Below the pieces are notes generated by a model. The model was not told the DNA's origin and did not search any database. It saw nothing but the letters and a program-made list of their open reading frames with translations. The translations under genes were made by a program, and so were the position numbers. From contig NZ_BJWE01000004.1 in the NCBI RefSeq assembly GCF_007990205.1, positions 1 to 64,000 of the forward strand: a DNA stretch of 64,000 bases. Direction: 5' to 3'. This DNA is from Pediococcus parvulus (GTDB lineage: Bacteria > Bacillota > Bacilli > Lactobacillales > Lactobacillaceae). Of this stretch, positions 7,611 to 16,934 are shown piece by piece. Position 1 is the stretch's first letter, and every line of letters begins with the position of its first letter.

Positions 7611-8255
7611 ATGACTACAAAGACAAAATGGATAATTCGACTTTGTTATGGCTTGGGTTTACTATACATTGCTTTTTTTGTACATCCACCATATCATTTT
7701 TTGCTACTCAACACTTTTTTAGCGTATATACCAATTGAATTTGCCTTTCACATTGGTTCAAATCGACCAAAAAATTCACTCGTTTTTTGGTTAGTTATTT
7801 TATTGTGGTTACTATTTTATCCAAATGCGCCTTACCTATTAACGGATCTTTTCCATCTCAGTTTGTTGCATCCTTACGCTGATACAGGCTTAATTCGTTT
7901 ATCAATTTCAATGTGGATTTATTATATTTATATGTTACTAGCTGTCATCCCCAGCGTCATGCTTGGCATGTGGAGCATGACTCAGGTCACCAGATCAATT
8001 GTCAAACGTTACCACATTCATCATCGGATCGTCGAAATGGGAATTGTAGGCGTCTTTACAACTCTGTCTTCCATTGGCATTTTCATTGGCCGTTTTTTAC
8101 GTTTACATACCATCTACCTCTTGATTAGTCCTGAATGGGTTTTAAAACCAATCTTTAACATGTGGTCATTACAAATGTTGGCTTTCGTATTTTTAATGAC
8201 CTTACTTCAAAGTATCATCTATGTGGTTCTCCGCGTAATTCGAAACACAAATTAA
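7611..8255 (+). CDS. DUF1361 family integral membrane protein
   Basis: A 214-aa polytopic membrane protein with about six hydrophobic helices. The pattern LLFYPNAPYLLTDLFHL (about residues 65-82) is characteristic of the DUF1361 family, whose function is not established. GAGG lies eight bases before the ATG. It is transcribed divergently from cdaA and ends at a shared bidirectional terminator facing murB. A TACAAT at 7584-7589 may be its -10. No substrate can be inferred. Confidence 0.8.
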   Translation: MTTKTKWIIRLCYGLGLLYIAFFVHPPYHFLLLNTFLAYIPIEFAFHIGSNRPKNSLVFWLVILLWLLFYPNAPYLLTDLFHLSLLHPYADTGLIRLSISMWIYYIYMLLAVIPSVMLGMWSMTQVTRSIVKRYHIHHRIVEMGIVGVFTTLSSIGIFIGRFLRLHTIYLLISPEWVLKPIFNMWSLQMLAFVFLMTLLQSIIYVVLRVIRNTN

Positions 8256-8290
8256 AAGAGTGGAAAATATGAGATTTGGCAATAAAAAGC

Positions 8291-8330
8291 AAAAAAACCG
8301 CAACAAAAATTACGCTTTTGTTGCGGTTTC
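8291..8330. terminator. Bidirectional terminator between DUF1361 gene and murB
   Basis: Perfect 14-bp stem AAACCGCAACAAAA/TTTTGTTGCGGTTT (8295-8308 with 8316-8329). The minus strand copy is followed by seven T and serves murB; the plus strand copy has a weaker T tract. Confidence 0.88.
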
Positions 8331-8401
8331 GTTGTGTTTCCCGAATATTATTTCTGAAACATCAAAAATAAGATAATCTCTGCCACTTAATTTTCATGAC
8401 T

Positions 8402-9301
8402 TTATTTTTCACCGATAATGCGTACTTCTGTTTGTAAATGAACCCCAAACTTTTCAAAAACGGTATTTTGAACATGATGAATAACATTGAGATAGTCCGT
8501 GGCAGTTGCCCCACCCACATTAATAATAAATCCTGCATGTTTCTGGGAAACTTGTGCACCACCAATCTGAAAACCTTGAAGGCCAGATTCATGAATCAAT
8601 TTACCGGTAAAATAGCCTGTTGGTCGTTTAAACACACTCCCACAGGAAGGATACTCCAGTGGCTGTTTAGAGGCTCTCAATCGATTTAATTCATCCATCC
8701 GTGACCTAATCTTTTCTGCATCCCCAGATTTCAAATTAAACGTTGCCGATAACACAATATCATCATAGTCTTGAATACTACTGTGACGATAACCAAAATC
8801 CAATTCATGATTAGTGAGCGTTCGGATTTGACCTTGACGTGTCAAAATTTTAGCCTCACTAACGACTTCACTAATTTCGCCACCATAAGCCCCAGCGTTC
8901 ATGAAAACAGCGCCACCGACGCTACCTGGAATTCCTGCAGCAAACTCTATTCCTGTTAGACAAGCTTGGTAGGCAACTTCAGTGGTCTGAATCAGCGCAG
9001 CCCCGGCTTCAGCAACGACCTGGTTTCCAGTCACCTGAATTTCTTTCATTTTTGTAAGGATGACCGTCAAACCACGAATTCCGCCATCTCGGACAATTAA
9101 ATTACTTGCATTTCCCACAACTGTCAATGGCATTTCCTGTTGATTGGCCCAGTCTAATAATTGACTTGCCTGCTCTACAGTTTTGGGGAAAGCTAAGTAA
9201 TCGGCTGGTCCACCCGTTTTAGTATTTGTATACTTTGACAGTGGCTCACGTTCTAATATTTGAATGTCTGGAAATGTTTCAATTATCGTTTGCAAAATCA
9301 T
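8402..9301 (-). CDS. murB: UDP-N-acetylenolpyruvoylglucosamine reductase
   Basis: FAD-dependent enzyme that reduces UDP-GlcNAc-enolpyruvate to UDP-MurNAc, an early step of peptidoglycan precursor synthesis. Features of the family: TKTGGPADY near residue 30, the FAD-binding [12 protein letters not shown] (about 62-73), [20 protein letters not shown] (about 124-143), and [11 protein letters not shown] with the catalytic Ser (about 217-227). Length 299 aa is typical of the Gram-positive type. AAAGGA lies five bases before the ATG. Apparently monocistronic, or the distal gene of a transcript with the adjacent oxidoreductase (28-base gap). Confidence 0.96.
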   Translation of the reverse strand: MILQTIIETFPDIQILEREPLSKYTNTKTGGPADYLAFPKTVEQASQLLDWANQQEMPLTVVGNASNLIVRDGGIRGLTVILTKMKEIQVTGNQVVAEAGAALIQTTEVAYQACLTGIEFAAGIPGSVGGAVFMNAGAYGGEISEVVSEAKILTRQGQIRTLTNHELDFGYRHSSIQDYDDIVLSATFNLKSGDAEKIRSRMDELNRLRASKQPLEYPSCGSVFKRPTGYFTGKLIHESGLQGFQIGGAQVSQKHAGFIINVGGATATDYLNVIHHVQNTVFEKFGVHLQTEVRIIGEK

Positions 9302-9329
9302 ACGAGTCCTTTCAATTTACGATTAAATT

Positions 9330-10244
9330 CTATTTTAACACTTCAAATTGACGAACAGCATCCCGACAAATACGATGACTCTCGATTGCAGATTCCGGCG
9401 ATACCGGATTGGCTTGCTGACCATCTATTACGGCCAAGAATTGACGAATCAATGGATCGAAACCTCTTGTGACCAAAGTTGGTTGCCAATCTGGAGAGGC
9501 TATTTTTTGTTGTCCTTGCGGCGTTTTCAACGTATAGTTCTGACAATTATCGACTGTGGCTAGCCCTCCCTTAGTTTCAAGTGAGGTTGTTTCCTCGTTT
9601 ACGCCACCGATTAAATTAATCTCGGCAGTTGCTAAGCTATGTTTGGTTTTTAGTGACACAATGGCTTGATGTAAATTACTATTTTCGGTAAATAGAGTAG
9701 TTTCTTGGCTTTCAATTGGTTCATCTAACAGAAAATTAACCGTATCAACCACATGAATTAGCAAATCATAAATTGCAAACTTTGTTTCTTGTGCGCCATT
9801 TTCACGAATTTTTGTACCACGAATCACCTGCTTATTAGACAATTCCTTTAATTTCTGATTCATTGGCACAAACCGACGATTAAACCCACAGGTTAAAATC
9901 AGTTGACGCTCTTTTGCCAGTCGATATAGTTCCTCAACCTCTTCAAAGTTTTCTGAAACTGGTTTGTCCACGTACACGTTAATATTGTTCTCTAACAAAG
10001 CTTTGATAATTTGATAATGGGTAGCTGTTGGCGTATGAACAAATACTGCAGCTGGTTTTTGAGCAATTAATTCTTCCACATTTCCTTCACCATGAGTTAT
10101 CCCATACTGCCGCATCAATTTTTGTCTTTTATCTGCGTTGCGAGTGCAAAAATGCCATTCATAAGTATCCTGTAGCGACGTGATGACCGGCAAATAAGCC
10201 TTTTGAGCAATATTACCTAGACCAAGTACTCCAATTTTTTTCAT
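9330..10244 (-). CDS. Gfo/Idh/MocA family NAD(P)-dependent oxidoreductase
   Basis: An N-terminal Rossmann fold begins IGVLGLGNIAQKAYLP (dinucleotide-binding GxGxxA). The VDKPVSEN segment (about residue 94) contains the conserved Lys-Pro of the family; a C-terminal alpha/beta domain follows. Substrate is unknown; members act on sugars, inositols or related polyols. The ATG at 10242-10244 follows AGGGG by about eight bases; an earlier ATG lacks room for a ribosome site. Length 304 aa. A 5-5-5 inverted repeat AACTCTGTGTGAGTT lies upstream at about 10273-10287 and could be an operator. Confidence 0.85.
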   Translation of the reverse strand: MKKIGVLGLGNIAQKAYLPVITSLQDTYEWHFCTRNADKRQKLMRQYGITHGEGNVEELIAQKPAAVFVHTPTATHYQIIKALLENNINVYVDKPVSENFEEVEELYRLAKERQLILTCGFNRRFVPMNQKLKELSNKQVIRGTKIRENGAQETKFAIYDLLIHVVDTVNFLLDEPIESQETTLFTENSNLHQAIVSLKTKHSLATAEINLIGGVNEETTSLETKGGLATVDNCQNYTLKTPQGQQKIASPDWQPTLVTRGFDPLIRQFLAVIDGQQANPVSPESAIESHRICRDAVRQFEVLK

Positions 10245-10413
10245 ATTGCGATCCCCTATCATACCTTTAATAAACTCACACAGAGTTAATACTATCTTTA
10301 TAGATTGCTTCAGATTATAATAAAACCACTAGAAATACTTGGTTCTAATTATTATTCATGACCAGTTTTTCTAACTACTTCTAAATTAATCATTTTCGAA
10401 AGGACTTTTTGTT

Positions 10414-10950
10414 ATGAATTTTGTTGCCATGGATTTTGAAACAGCCTCTCCCAAACGGTATAGTGCCTGTTCCTTAGCACTAACAATTGTGCGCAATAAC
10501 CAGGTTGCCGATGAATTTTATTCCCTTATTAAACCAGATACTGAGTTTAATTGGCGAAACGTTCAAATTCATGGGATTCATGAAGAAGATGTCGTTGATG
10601 CACCGAGTTTTCCAGAAATTTGGCAGGTTATTAATCCCTTTTTTCAGACCAATCAACTGATTGTGGCTCATAACGCGCCATTTGATAACGGTGTTTTAAA
10701 AAGTTGTCTTGAACATTATGAACTTCAGCGTACTCACTACCTAAATTTGGATACGGTGCGCTCTAGTCGTAAATTTTTCCCGGAATTTGAGAACCATAAA
10801 TTAGACACAGTTTGCACCCACTTGGGCATCGAGCTCAATCATCATCACAATGCGTTAGACGATAGTCTAGCCTGCGCCAATATTTTGTTATATGAAGCAA
10901 ATAATTTTGGTGCAGAACAGTTAAAACCGTTTGTGCGGATGATTAACTAA
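10414..10950 (+). CDS. DEDDh 3'-5' exonuclease, DnaQ/PolC-epsilon-like
   Basis: A stand-alone proofreading-type exonuclease domain of 178 aa. The three Exo motifs are visible: AMDFETA (Exo I, about residue 6), VAHNAPFDNGVL (Exo II, about 85-96) and HHNALDDSLACA (Exo III with the DEDDh His, about 148-159). Such small proteins are common in lactobacilli; whether it proofreads for a polymerase or degrades RNA or DNA elsewhere is not known. AAAGGA lies nine bases before the ATG. Its 3' end overlaps the convergent GNAT gene by eight bases. Confidence 0.88.
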   Translation: MNFVAMDFETASPKRYSACSLALTIVRNNQVADEFYSLIKPDTEFNWRNVQIHGIHEEDVVDAPSFPEIWQVINPFFQTNQLIVAHNAPFDNGVLKSCLEHYELQRTHYLNLDTVRSSRKFFPEFENHKLDTVCTHLGIELNHHHNALDDSLACANILLYEANNFGAEQLKPFVRMIN

Positions 10951-11452
10951 ATAAAAGCTGCATATCTACTGTTGCATAGGGGATTCCATTTTTATCATGG
11001 AATCCTATTTTGTTACGCTGAATGTCTTTGAAACCTAGTTTTCGATAAATGTGATAAGCTCCCTGATTACGTTCCTGAACTGTTAACATTAATCCTAGTA
11101 ACCAGCTAAACGACTCACCCCAAGTAATGGTTTCTTCAACTAGCGCGGTTCCCAACCCTTGATTCCAAAATGACTTCAATACGGCAACGCCTACTTCTCC
11201 TAATTCAGTAGTTTCGTCCTTCATTACTGAAGCTAACCCAATTGCATGTCCCTGATATTTTGCCAACAGAATCAAGTTTTCACGACTCTGTTGAATCAGT
11301 TCAAGTTGCTTTTCTTCAGTCGCTGCTGTCAATTTGTTTAAATCATCTTCAACCGTAAATGTTTCCGTTTCTTGATCTAGTTGTTTCAATAGTTTCAATA
11401 CTTCATCTGCATCTTCTCGGGTGGCTTCAACAATGGTCACTTCTTCACTCAT
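10943..11452 (-). CDS. GNAT family N-acetyltransferase
   Basis: 169-aa acetyltransferase of the GNAT superfamily. The acetyl-CoA-binding segment is seen near VGVAVLKSFWNQGLGTALVEE (about residues 92-112; motif Q/R-x-x-G-x-G/A as NQGLGTA), and AYHIYRKLGFK near the C-terminus is typical. Its start overlaps the tsaE stop codon by four bases, so it is translationally coupled to ung-tsaE. Position after tsaE is like rimI in many bacteria, but this protein looks more like a general GNAT; substrate is not assigned. Confidence 0.85.
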   Translation of the reverse strand: MSEEVTIVEATREDADEVLKLLKQLDQETETFTVEDDLNKLTAATEEKQLELIQQSRENLILLAKYQGHAIGLASVMKDETTELGEVGVAVLKSFWNQGLGTALVEETITWGESFSWLLGLMLTVQERNQGAYHIYRKLGFKDIQRNKIGFHDKNGIPYATVDMQLLFS

Positions 11453-11919
11453 TCAAGAACCTCTTTCAGTTGAGCTACCAATTCTTCATAATGCTGGCCT
11501 TGAGGCTCAAAAGTTAAAATTCGTTGATCATCATCGTCGTCATTACGAGCAATTTTTAGTTTTAAGTAATCATCTGGTAAATAATCACGAATATATTGAG
11601 ACCATTCAATCACAGAAACACCGCCACCAAAGAAATATTCATCCCAACCAAGGTCATCGCCACCACCATCTTCAAGGCGATAAACATCCATATGATAAAG
11701 TGGCATCCGTCCTTCGTGATATTCATGAATAATCGTAAATGTGGGACTTTTTACATAGCGCTTAATTCCGAGTCCTTTTGCTAATCCCTTTGTAAAAGTC
11801 GTTTTACCCGCACCTAAATCGCCATCCAGTAAAAGCACATCGTTGGGTTCAAGAATGGGGGCAAGTTGAGCACCAATTTTTTCAGTCTGTTCTGCATCAT
11901 TTGTTTTGATCTTAAACAT
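11449..11919 (-). CDS. tsaE: tRNA threonylcarbamoyladenosine biosynthesis ATPase TsaE
   Basis: P-loop ATPase required with TsaB, TsaC and TsaD for N6-threonylcarbamoyladenosine at tRNA position 37. Walker A GDLGAGKTTFTKG (about residues 33-45), SPTFTIIHEY (about 58-67) and HMDVYRLE (about 76-83) are conserved. An acidic stretch NDDDDDQ near residue 130 and GGGDD after RLE are unusual local features. Length 156 aa is normal. The start follows GAGG, which overlaps the ung stop codon; the three genes ung-tsaE-GNAT form a tight operon. Confidence 0.95.
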   Translation of the reverse strand: MFKIKTNDAEQTEKIGAQLAPILEPNDVLLLDGDLGAGKTTFTKGLAKGLGIKRYVKSPTFTIIHEYHEGRMPLYHMDVYRLEDGGGDDLGWDEYFFGGGVSVIEWSQYIRDYLPDDYLKLKIARNDDDDDQRILTFEPQGQHYEELVAQLKEVLE

Positions 11920-11922
11920 GAG

Positions 11923-12645
11923 CTACCTCGTTTGCTGATAATTATGTTTTGCGTCCTCTGAAAGTTCCACATGCTCTGGTAACTGCCAGTCAATTGGCTC
12001 TTCACCTAAAGCTTTTAAAGCCGCGTTCGTTTTTGAAAAAGGATGAGAACCAAAAAAACCGTGGTAAGCAGAAAATGGACTTGGATGGGCAGATTTAATA
12101 ATAATGTTTCTTTTCGTATCAATTAAGGAAATTTTTGCTTGAGCCGCCTTTCCCCACAAGATAAATACAACTGGCATTTCACGTTCCGAAAGCTTTTGAA
12201 TCGCAACATCCGTTAGTTGCTCCCAGCCTTTACCTTTATGTGAAAATGCCTGCCCATTGCGGACTGTTAATACCGTATTCAGCATTAACACACCTTGTTT
12301 GGCCCATTTCTCCAAATAACCATGTGAAACTGGCTTAATGCCCAAATCATCTTGTAATTCTTTATAAATGTTTTGTAAGGAAGGTGGAATTCGCACACCA
12401 GGTAAAACTGAAAAACTCAAGCCATGTGCTTGATGAGGTTCATGATAGGGATCTTGCCCTAAGATAACAACCTTAACCTGATTAAAAGGTGTCCATTCAA
12501 ATGCTTCAAAAATATGAAACATATCAGGATGAATGAGCTGTGTGCGATATTCTGTTTTTAAAAAATCATGCAAATCTTTATAATAAGCCTTTTCAAATTC
12601 AGGTCCTAAGACCTCTTGCCAATCATTATGAATAAACGTTTTCAT
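11923..12645 (-). CDS. ung: Uracil-DNA glycosylase, family 1
   Basis: Removes uracil from DNA as the first step of base-excision repair. The catalytic motif GQDPYH (about residues 62-67, Asp activates water) and the minor-groove intercalation loop [14 protein letters not shown] (about 187-200) are intact. Length 240 aa is normal. GAGGTG lies five bases before the ATG. Head of an ung-tsaE-GNAT operon. In L. plantarum I recall pta between ung and the tsaE gene; here only three bases separate them, so pta must be elsewhere or absent. Confidence 0.96.
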   Translation of the reverse strand: MKTFIHNDWQEVLGPEFEKAYYKDLHDFLKTEYRTQLIHPDMFHIFEAFEWTPFNQVKVVILGQDPYHEPHQAHGLSFSVLPGVRIPPSLQNIYKELQDDLGIKPVSHGYLEKWAKQGVLMLNTVLTVRNGQAFSHKGKGWEQLTDVAIQKLSEREMPVVFILWGKAAQAKISLIDTKRNIIIKSAHPSPFSAYHGFFGSHPFSKTNAALKALGEEPIDWQLPEHVELSEDAKHNYQQTR

Positions 12646-12778
12646 TTTTACACCTCACCTCCATATTCTAGCATAGCCATAATTGATTTAATAACATTAA
12701 ATCCAATGAGTTATGACTAAAAAAAAACAAGGGTTCATGTTAAACTGAAGATATAAAACCTAACAAGGACGTGAAAAT

Positions 12779-13651
12779 ATGATTTCAATAATTGCTTCTG
12801 ACATGGATGGCACATTGCTCAACGAAAAAATGGAAGTTTCAGAAGAAAATGCTGCAGCAATCAAACAAGCACAAAGTGAGGGCGTTCACTTTATCGTCGC
12901 CACTGGTCGCCAGCTTTCTGAGGCCAAACCTTTAATCGAAAAGTTTGGTATTCAAGTTCCTATGATTACCTTAAATGGAGCCGCAGTTTATGATGTTGAT
13001 GGTAAGGCTTTAGATATGGTTCCCCTTCACCGAGCTACAGTTACTCAAATTATGCGTGAACTAAATTTGGCTAATTTATATTATGAAGTTGTAACAGCCG
13101 ACGGAGTGGTTTCTAATAGTCGTACCATGCACATTCAAAACTTGGCTCAACTTTTAAATAATCTAAATCCTGACACGCCTTTTAAATTGGCCGTCTCATT
13201 GGCTTCTGCTCGGGTTGAATTGATGGATATTTCATACGTGGATGATTATCAGGAACTAATTGATGATCACAACGTTCGAATTCTTAAAATTATCGCATTT
13301 GCAAATGAAGGTCCGAAAAAATTAAAGCCAGTTTCAGATAAAATTAATAAAAAAGTGGAAGTTGCAATTACTTCATCTTCTCGAACTAATATTGAAATCA
13401 ATAATATCCGTGCTCAAAAAGGAATTGCCTTGCAACATTATGCTGACGAATTAAACATTCCTATGTCTCAGGTAATGGCAATTGGTGATAATTTAAATGA
13501 TGCGTCAATGCTAAGAATTGCCGATACCAGTTATGCAATGGGCAACGCAATCCCGGAAATCAAAAAACTTGCGAATCATTTAACCGTTTCAAATAACGAA
13601 AACGGGGTTGGTAAAGCCATTTTGGAACAACTCAAAAGCAACCGCCAATAA
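12779..13651 (+). CDS. HAD superfamily Cof-type phosphatase
   Basis: 290-aa Cof/YkrA-like HAD hydrolase of subclass IIB. Motif I ASDMDGTLLN (nucleophile Asp near residue 8), motif II Thr in IVATGR (about 41), and motif IV GDNLNDASML (about 234) are present with a large cap domain between. Substrates are usually sugar phosphates or nucleotide-like phosphates; none can be assigned. AAGGA lies nine bases before the ATG. It heads a plus-strand group with the YxjI-like and GNAT genes (gaps of 24 and 14 bases). Confidence 0.88.
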   Translation: MISIIASDMDGTLLNEKMEVSEENAAAIKQAQSEGVHFIVATGRQLSEAKPLIEKFGIQVPMITLNGAAVYDVDGKALDMVPLHRATVTQIMRELNLANLYYEVVTADGVVSNSRTMHIQNLAQLLNNLNPDTPFKLAVSLASARVELMDISYVDDYQELIDDHNVRILKIIAFANEGPKKLKPVSDKINKKVEVAITSSSRTNIEINNIRAQKGIALQHYADELNIPMSQVMAIGDNLNDASMLRIADTSYAMGNAIPEIKKLANHLTVSNNENGVGKAILEQLKSNRQ

Positions 13652-13675
13652 CGGCCTTATTATGGGGGTATACTT

Positions 13676-14260
13676 ATGCGTAAGCTTTATGTAAGGAACC
13701 AAGATGCAACCAATAAGGGCGCTACCGTTGTTCGTGACGATCACAATAATTCCTGCTATCTGCTGGTTGGAAAATGGGGAATTCGCCATGATGCCCTGTC
13801 TGTCTACGATATTCAAGGTGACCTCTTAGCGGAAATCAAACAGACCTCAGTGGGAATTTTCCCTAAGTTTGATATCTTTTTTAACGGTAATAAAATCGGT
13901 TCGATCTCTAAAACTTTTGGCCTTTTTCACGAATTCTTGTATATCAATAAACTAAAATGGTTCATCACAGGTAGTTTGCGAACGGGTTCACATCATGTCT
14001 ACAGTGTCCACAAACGCATTATGACCGTTACTCCTGTCATTTTATATGGTGCTGGTTACAATGAGCTACTTATCACTTCGCAGGCCACAGAGCCTGTTTG
14101 TATTTGTTTAGCCGCAGTTCTTGATCATTGGACTAAAAAAGATTCCAAAAGTGGTGTCAAAAAGACAGCATCCATCCCTGGATGGCAGTTATCTAATGGT
14201 GAAACCAGTTTTAATAACATTCATGAACATAAAAAGAATAAAAATAAACTTACTGAATAA
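13676..14260 (+). CDS. YxjI/LURP-one-related (tubby-like fold) protein
   Basis: 194-aa protein resembling the LURP-one-related/YxjI family (DUF567), a beta-rich fold related to tubby and scramblase C-termini. Visible cues are the order of short beta-strand segments with VYDIQGDLLAEIKQ, FDIFFNGNKIGSISK and FGLFHEFLYI. The extreme C-terminus is Lys/Asn-rich. No catalytic motif is present; function in bacteria is unknown. GGGGG lies seven bases before the ATG. It sits between a HAD phosphatase and a GNAT gene, apparently in one operon. Confidence 0.65.
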   Translation: MRKLYVRNQDATNKGATVVRDDHNNSCYLLVGKWGIRHDALSVYDIQGDLLAEIKQTSVGIFPKFDIFFNGNKIGSISKTFGLFHEFLYINKLKWFITGSLRTGSHHVYSVHKRIMTVTPVILYGAGYNELLITSQATEPVCICLAAVLDHWTKKDSKSGVKKTASIPGWQLSNGETSFNNIHEHKKNKNKLTE

Positions 14261-14274
14261 ACGGAGGAAAAAAC

Positions 14275-14841
14275 TTGCAAATCCAAGCGGCACAAACAAA
14301 AGATGTTCCACAAATTGTTGACTTGATTAAAGTCATCCTAGAAGAAATGGAATTGCCTGCTCTTCACGAATTATCGAATTCAAAACTAAGCCAGCTTTTT
14401 GAAAAGACATTTGCTTCCCCGGAATACCAAGGTGAGCTGGCCAACTTAATTGTTGCGAAAGATCATGATGAGGTTCTTGGTGTCATGTTTGGCTACGTAG
14501 GCAAACATGAACAGCAACTATTTGACGTTTTTAATCGTTACTATGAAGAATTACAAATTCCAAAAACAGTCGTCATCTTTTCAGATGCTGAGGCAGATAA
14601 AGACGAATGGTACCTGAACTCCTTGTGTGTTGCTGAAACGCACCGTGGCAAAGGTATTGGCACCCAATTGCTCAATTATTTACCGACGATTGGCAAACAA
14701 GTCCACACGCACAAAATTGGTTTACTGGTAGATTTTGAAAATCCTGAGGCCGCAAAACTTTATCAACGGGTTGGCTTTAAAAATGAACGCGTCCAAGTGG
14801 TTGCTGGTCACCATTACTATCATCTAAAAAAGCAAGTTTAA
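14275..14841 (+). CDS. GNAT family N-acetyltransferase (TTG start)
   Basis: 188-aa acetyltransferase. The acetyl-CoA-binding motif is LCVAETHRGKGIGTQLLNYL (R-G-K-G-I-G, about residues 121-140) followed by NPEAAKLYQRVGFK (about 160-173). The start is TTG at 14275-14277 with GGAGG seven bases upstream; no ATG is suitably placed. It is the last gene of the HAD-YxjI-GNAT group and is followed by a clear terminator. The acceptor substrate is unknown. Confidence 0.85.
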   Translation: MQIQAAQTKDVPQIVDLIKVILEEMELPALHELSNSKLSQLFEKTFASPEYQGELANLIVAKDHDEVLGVMFGYVGKHEQQLFDVFNRYYEELQIPKTVVIFSDAEADKDEWYLNSLCVAETHRGKGIGTQLLNYLPTIGKQVHTHKIGLLVDFENPEAAKLYQRVGFKNERVQVVAGHHYYHLKKQV

Positions 14842-14878
14842 TCTTCAAAAATTAAATCTGAATCACCCTTTAGAAGAT

Positions 14879-14913
14879 TGAGGCAAAAAAATTTATTTTT
14901 GTCTCATTTTTTT
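14879..14913 (+). terminator. Terminator after HAD-YxjI-GNAT group
   Basis: Plus strand stem TGAGGCAAAAA/TTTTTGTCTCA (about 14879-14906) followed by seven T. Confidence 0.85.
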
Positions 14914-14974
14914 ATAGCGTTTTGGATTTAAACTATGCTAAAATTAAATGATTTTTGAGAATGGAATTTGGAAT

Positions 14975-16405
14975 ATGAAAAATACAAAATATATTAGTTG
15001 GCCAGTCTTAGGACTTATGGCTTTCGTCAATGTGATCGGCTTTGATGATATTATTTATAACTTTAAAAACCAGGGTCTTGGTGTCATCACAACATGGGTC
15101 TTTTTATTTGCTTTATATGTGATCCCGTACGGACTGATGGTTGGTCAATTAGGTTCAACCTTTAGTAAATCTGGTGGTGGCCTTAGCTCTTGGGTACGTG
15201 AAACTAGCGGTGACACTCTAGGTTATCTCACGGCATGGACTTATTGGGCGGCCTCAATTCCGTACGTGGTCGATACCGCCAATTCAGTGGTTGTCGCTTT
15301 TGGCTGGTTAATCAATGGCAGTAACGCAATGGAACAACATATGTCTAATGCGATGTTTGCTTTGCTCACCTTTTTAGTTTTTATCATTTTTATTTTTCTT
15401 CAGAATCACATCAAAAACTCGTTACAGGTTTTAAATGCTTTAGGCGGTGGCGCAATGTTTATTATGACAGTTCTTTTTGTCGTTTTAACGGTGGTTAATC
15501 TGACCCACGGCGAACACATTGCTTCCGCGCCATTACATGTATCGACTTTTACACCGAAAATTGATTTGCACTTTTTTTCAACATTAGGTTTGTTAATATA
15601 CGCCACAAGCGGTTCAGAGCTGGTTGCACCCTATGTTACCCGCATGCGCCATCCAAAACGAGACTTTCCAAAGTCAATTATTATGCTGACTGTGATGGCC
15701 GGTTTCCTAACCATCTTTGGTTCTTTTTCACTAGGCGTTTTCTTCAACGATCACCATTTGCCAGCAGATTTAAAGATGAACGGAAGTTACTATGCGTTTG
15801 ATTTTGTTGGGCGCCACATTGGCTTAGGGCACTCCATGATGTTTTTGTTCTCAATTGCCCAACTACTTTACATGTTTGCTCTTCTAGCCTTATTGCTAGA
15901 CGCAATGACCCGGATGCTAATCTTAGATACCGGCAAACGCTTCATGCCAAAACAACTATTGAAACTTAATCAAAATGGCCGACCTATTAATGGTTACCTT
16001 TTGACTTCTGGATTATCTGGTGGAATTCTACTTATGGGCGTCTTCTTACCGGACATGAATGAAATCTTCAATTGGTTGCTAAATCTGAACGGAATTGTTT
16101 CACCCTATGTGACTTGTTGGATCTTCTTTGCTTTCATGCAAGTCAGAAAGAATTCGCAAAAATTTCACTCTGAATACGTGTTTATCAAAAACGATCGTAC
16201 CGCCTATCTCGTGGCCTTATGGTGCTTCATCATTACGTTTGTCGCCGCAACGTTTGGAATTTTACCTCAGGACGTGTCACCAAGTTCATTCACCTACTGG
16301 CAAGAATTAGTTATGAACATTGTCACTCCAGGAATTCTTTTGGCATTAGGCTTGATTATGCCATCAATTGCAAGAGCACAAAGAAAAAAAGAAACACAAA
16401 AATAA
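14975..16405 (+). CDS. APC superfamily amino acid permease
   Basis: 476-aa transporter with about twelve hydrophobic helices. The first helix begins WPVLGLMAFVNVIGFDDIIYNF and helix 3 has a Gly-Gly-rich stretch typical of the amino acid-polyamine-organocation superfamily. The amino acid is not assignable; it resembles antiporters such as glutamate/GABA types only loosely. An in-frame ATG at 14948 is rejected because an extended -10 (TGCTAAAAT, about 14936-14944) would start transcription past it; the ATG at 14975 has only a weak ribosome site (TTTGGA). Monocistronic, ending at a bidirectional terminator facing smpB. Confidence 0.85.
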   Translation: MKNTKYISWPVLGLMAFVNVIGFDDIIYNFKNQGLGVITTWVFLFALYVIPYGLMVGQLGSTFSKSGGGLSSWVRETSGDTLGYLTAWTYWAASIPYVVDTANSVVVAFGWLINGSNAMEQHMSNAMFALLTFLVFIIFIFLQNHIKNSLQVLNALGGGAMFIMTVLFVVLTVVNLTHGEHIASAPLHVSTFTPKIDLHFFSTLGLLIYATSGSELVAPYVTRMRHPKRDFPKSIIMLTVMAGFLTIFGSFSLGVFFNDHHLPADLKMNGSYYAFDFVGRHIGLGHSMMFLFSIAQLLYMFALLALLLDAMTRMLILDTGKRFMPKQLLKLNQNGRPINGYLLTSGLSGGILLMGVFLPDMNEIFNWLLNLNGIVSPYVTCWIFFAFMQVRKNSQKFHSEYVFIKNDRTAYLVALWCFIITFVAATFGILPQDVSPSSFTYWQELVMNIVTPGILLALGLIMPSIARAQRKKETQK

Positions 16406-16413
16406 TGGATACC

Positions 16414-16451
16414 AAAAAAGGGCTGGGAAAATACTTTTCCTAGTCCTTTTT
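16414..16451. terminator. Bidirectional terminator between permease gene and smpB
   Basis: Stem AAAGGGCTGGGAAAA/TTTTCCTAGTCCTTT (mismatched, about 16417-16449) with T-runs on both outer sides. It overlaps the smpB stop codon. Confidence 0.8.
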
Positions 16452-16923
16452 AACGGTATCGTTTCACAGCTTTGGCAATTTCACGTTCTTGGTCGCGTCG
16501 TTTCAATGTTTCTCGCTTATCGTATTCATGTTTACCTTTAGCTACCCCGATTAAAACTTTGGCAAACCCATGTTTGATATAAACTTTTAAAGGAACTATT
16601 GTGATTCCCTTATTTTGAGTTTGTTCAGCTAACTCAGTGATTTGTTTCTTGTGTAAAAGTAACTTGCGATTACGTAACGGATCATGATTAAACTGATTAC
16701 CTTCTGTATACTCACTAATGTGAATATTCATCAGGATTGCTTCACCATTTCGAATTTGGACATAACCATCTTTCAGGTTAATCCGACTAGCGCGAACCGA
16801 TTTGATTTCGGTTCCCGTCAGGACCATTCCCGCCTCATAAGTCTGAGAAATAAGATAGTCATGACGCGCCTTTTTGTTTTGTGCTAAGGCTGAATCTTGC
16901 TTCTTCTTTTTAGCCTTTGCCAT
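16450..16923 (-). CDS. smpB: SsrA-binding protein (trans-translation)
   Basis: Binds tmRNA and delivers it to stalled ribosomes. The N-terminal [39 protein letters not shown], and the basic C-terminal tail [16 protein letters not shown] are all strongly conserved in SmpB. Length 157 aa is normal. AGGAG lies eight bases before the ATG. It follows rnr by 11 bases; SmpB and RNase R cooperate in removing non-stop mRNA, so co-transcription makes sense. Confidence 0.97.
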   Translation of the reverse strand: MAKAKKKKQDSALAQNKKARHDYLISQTYEAGMVLTGTEIKSVRASRINLKDGYVQIRNGEAILMNIHISEYTEGNQFNHDPLRNRKLLLHKKQITELAEQTQNKGITIVPLKVYIKHGFAKVLIGVAKGKHEYDKRETLKRRDQEREIAKAVKRYR

Positions 16924-16934
16924 TTACATCACTC

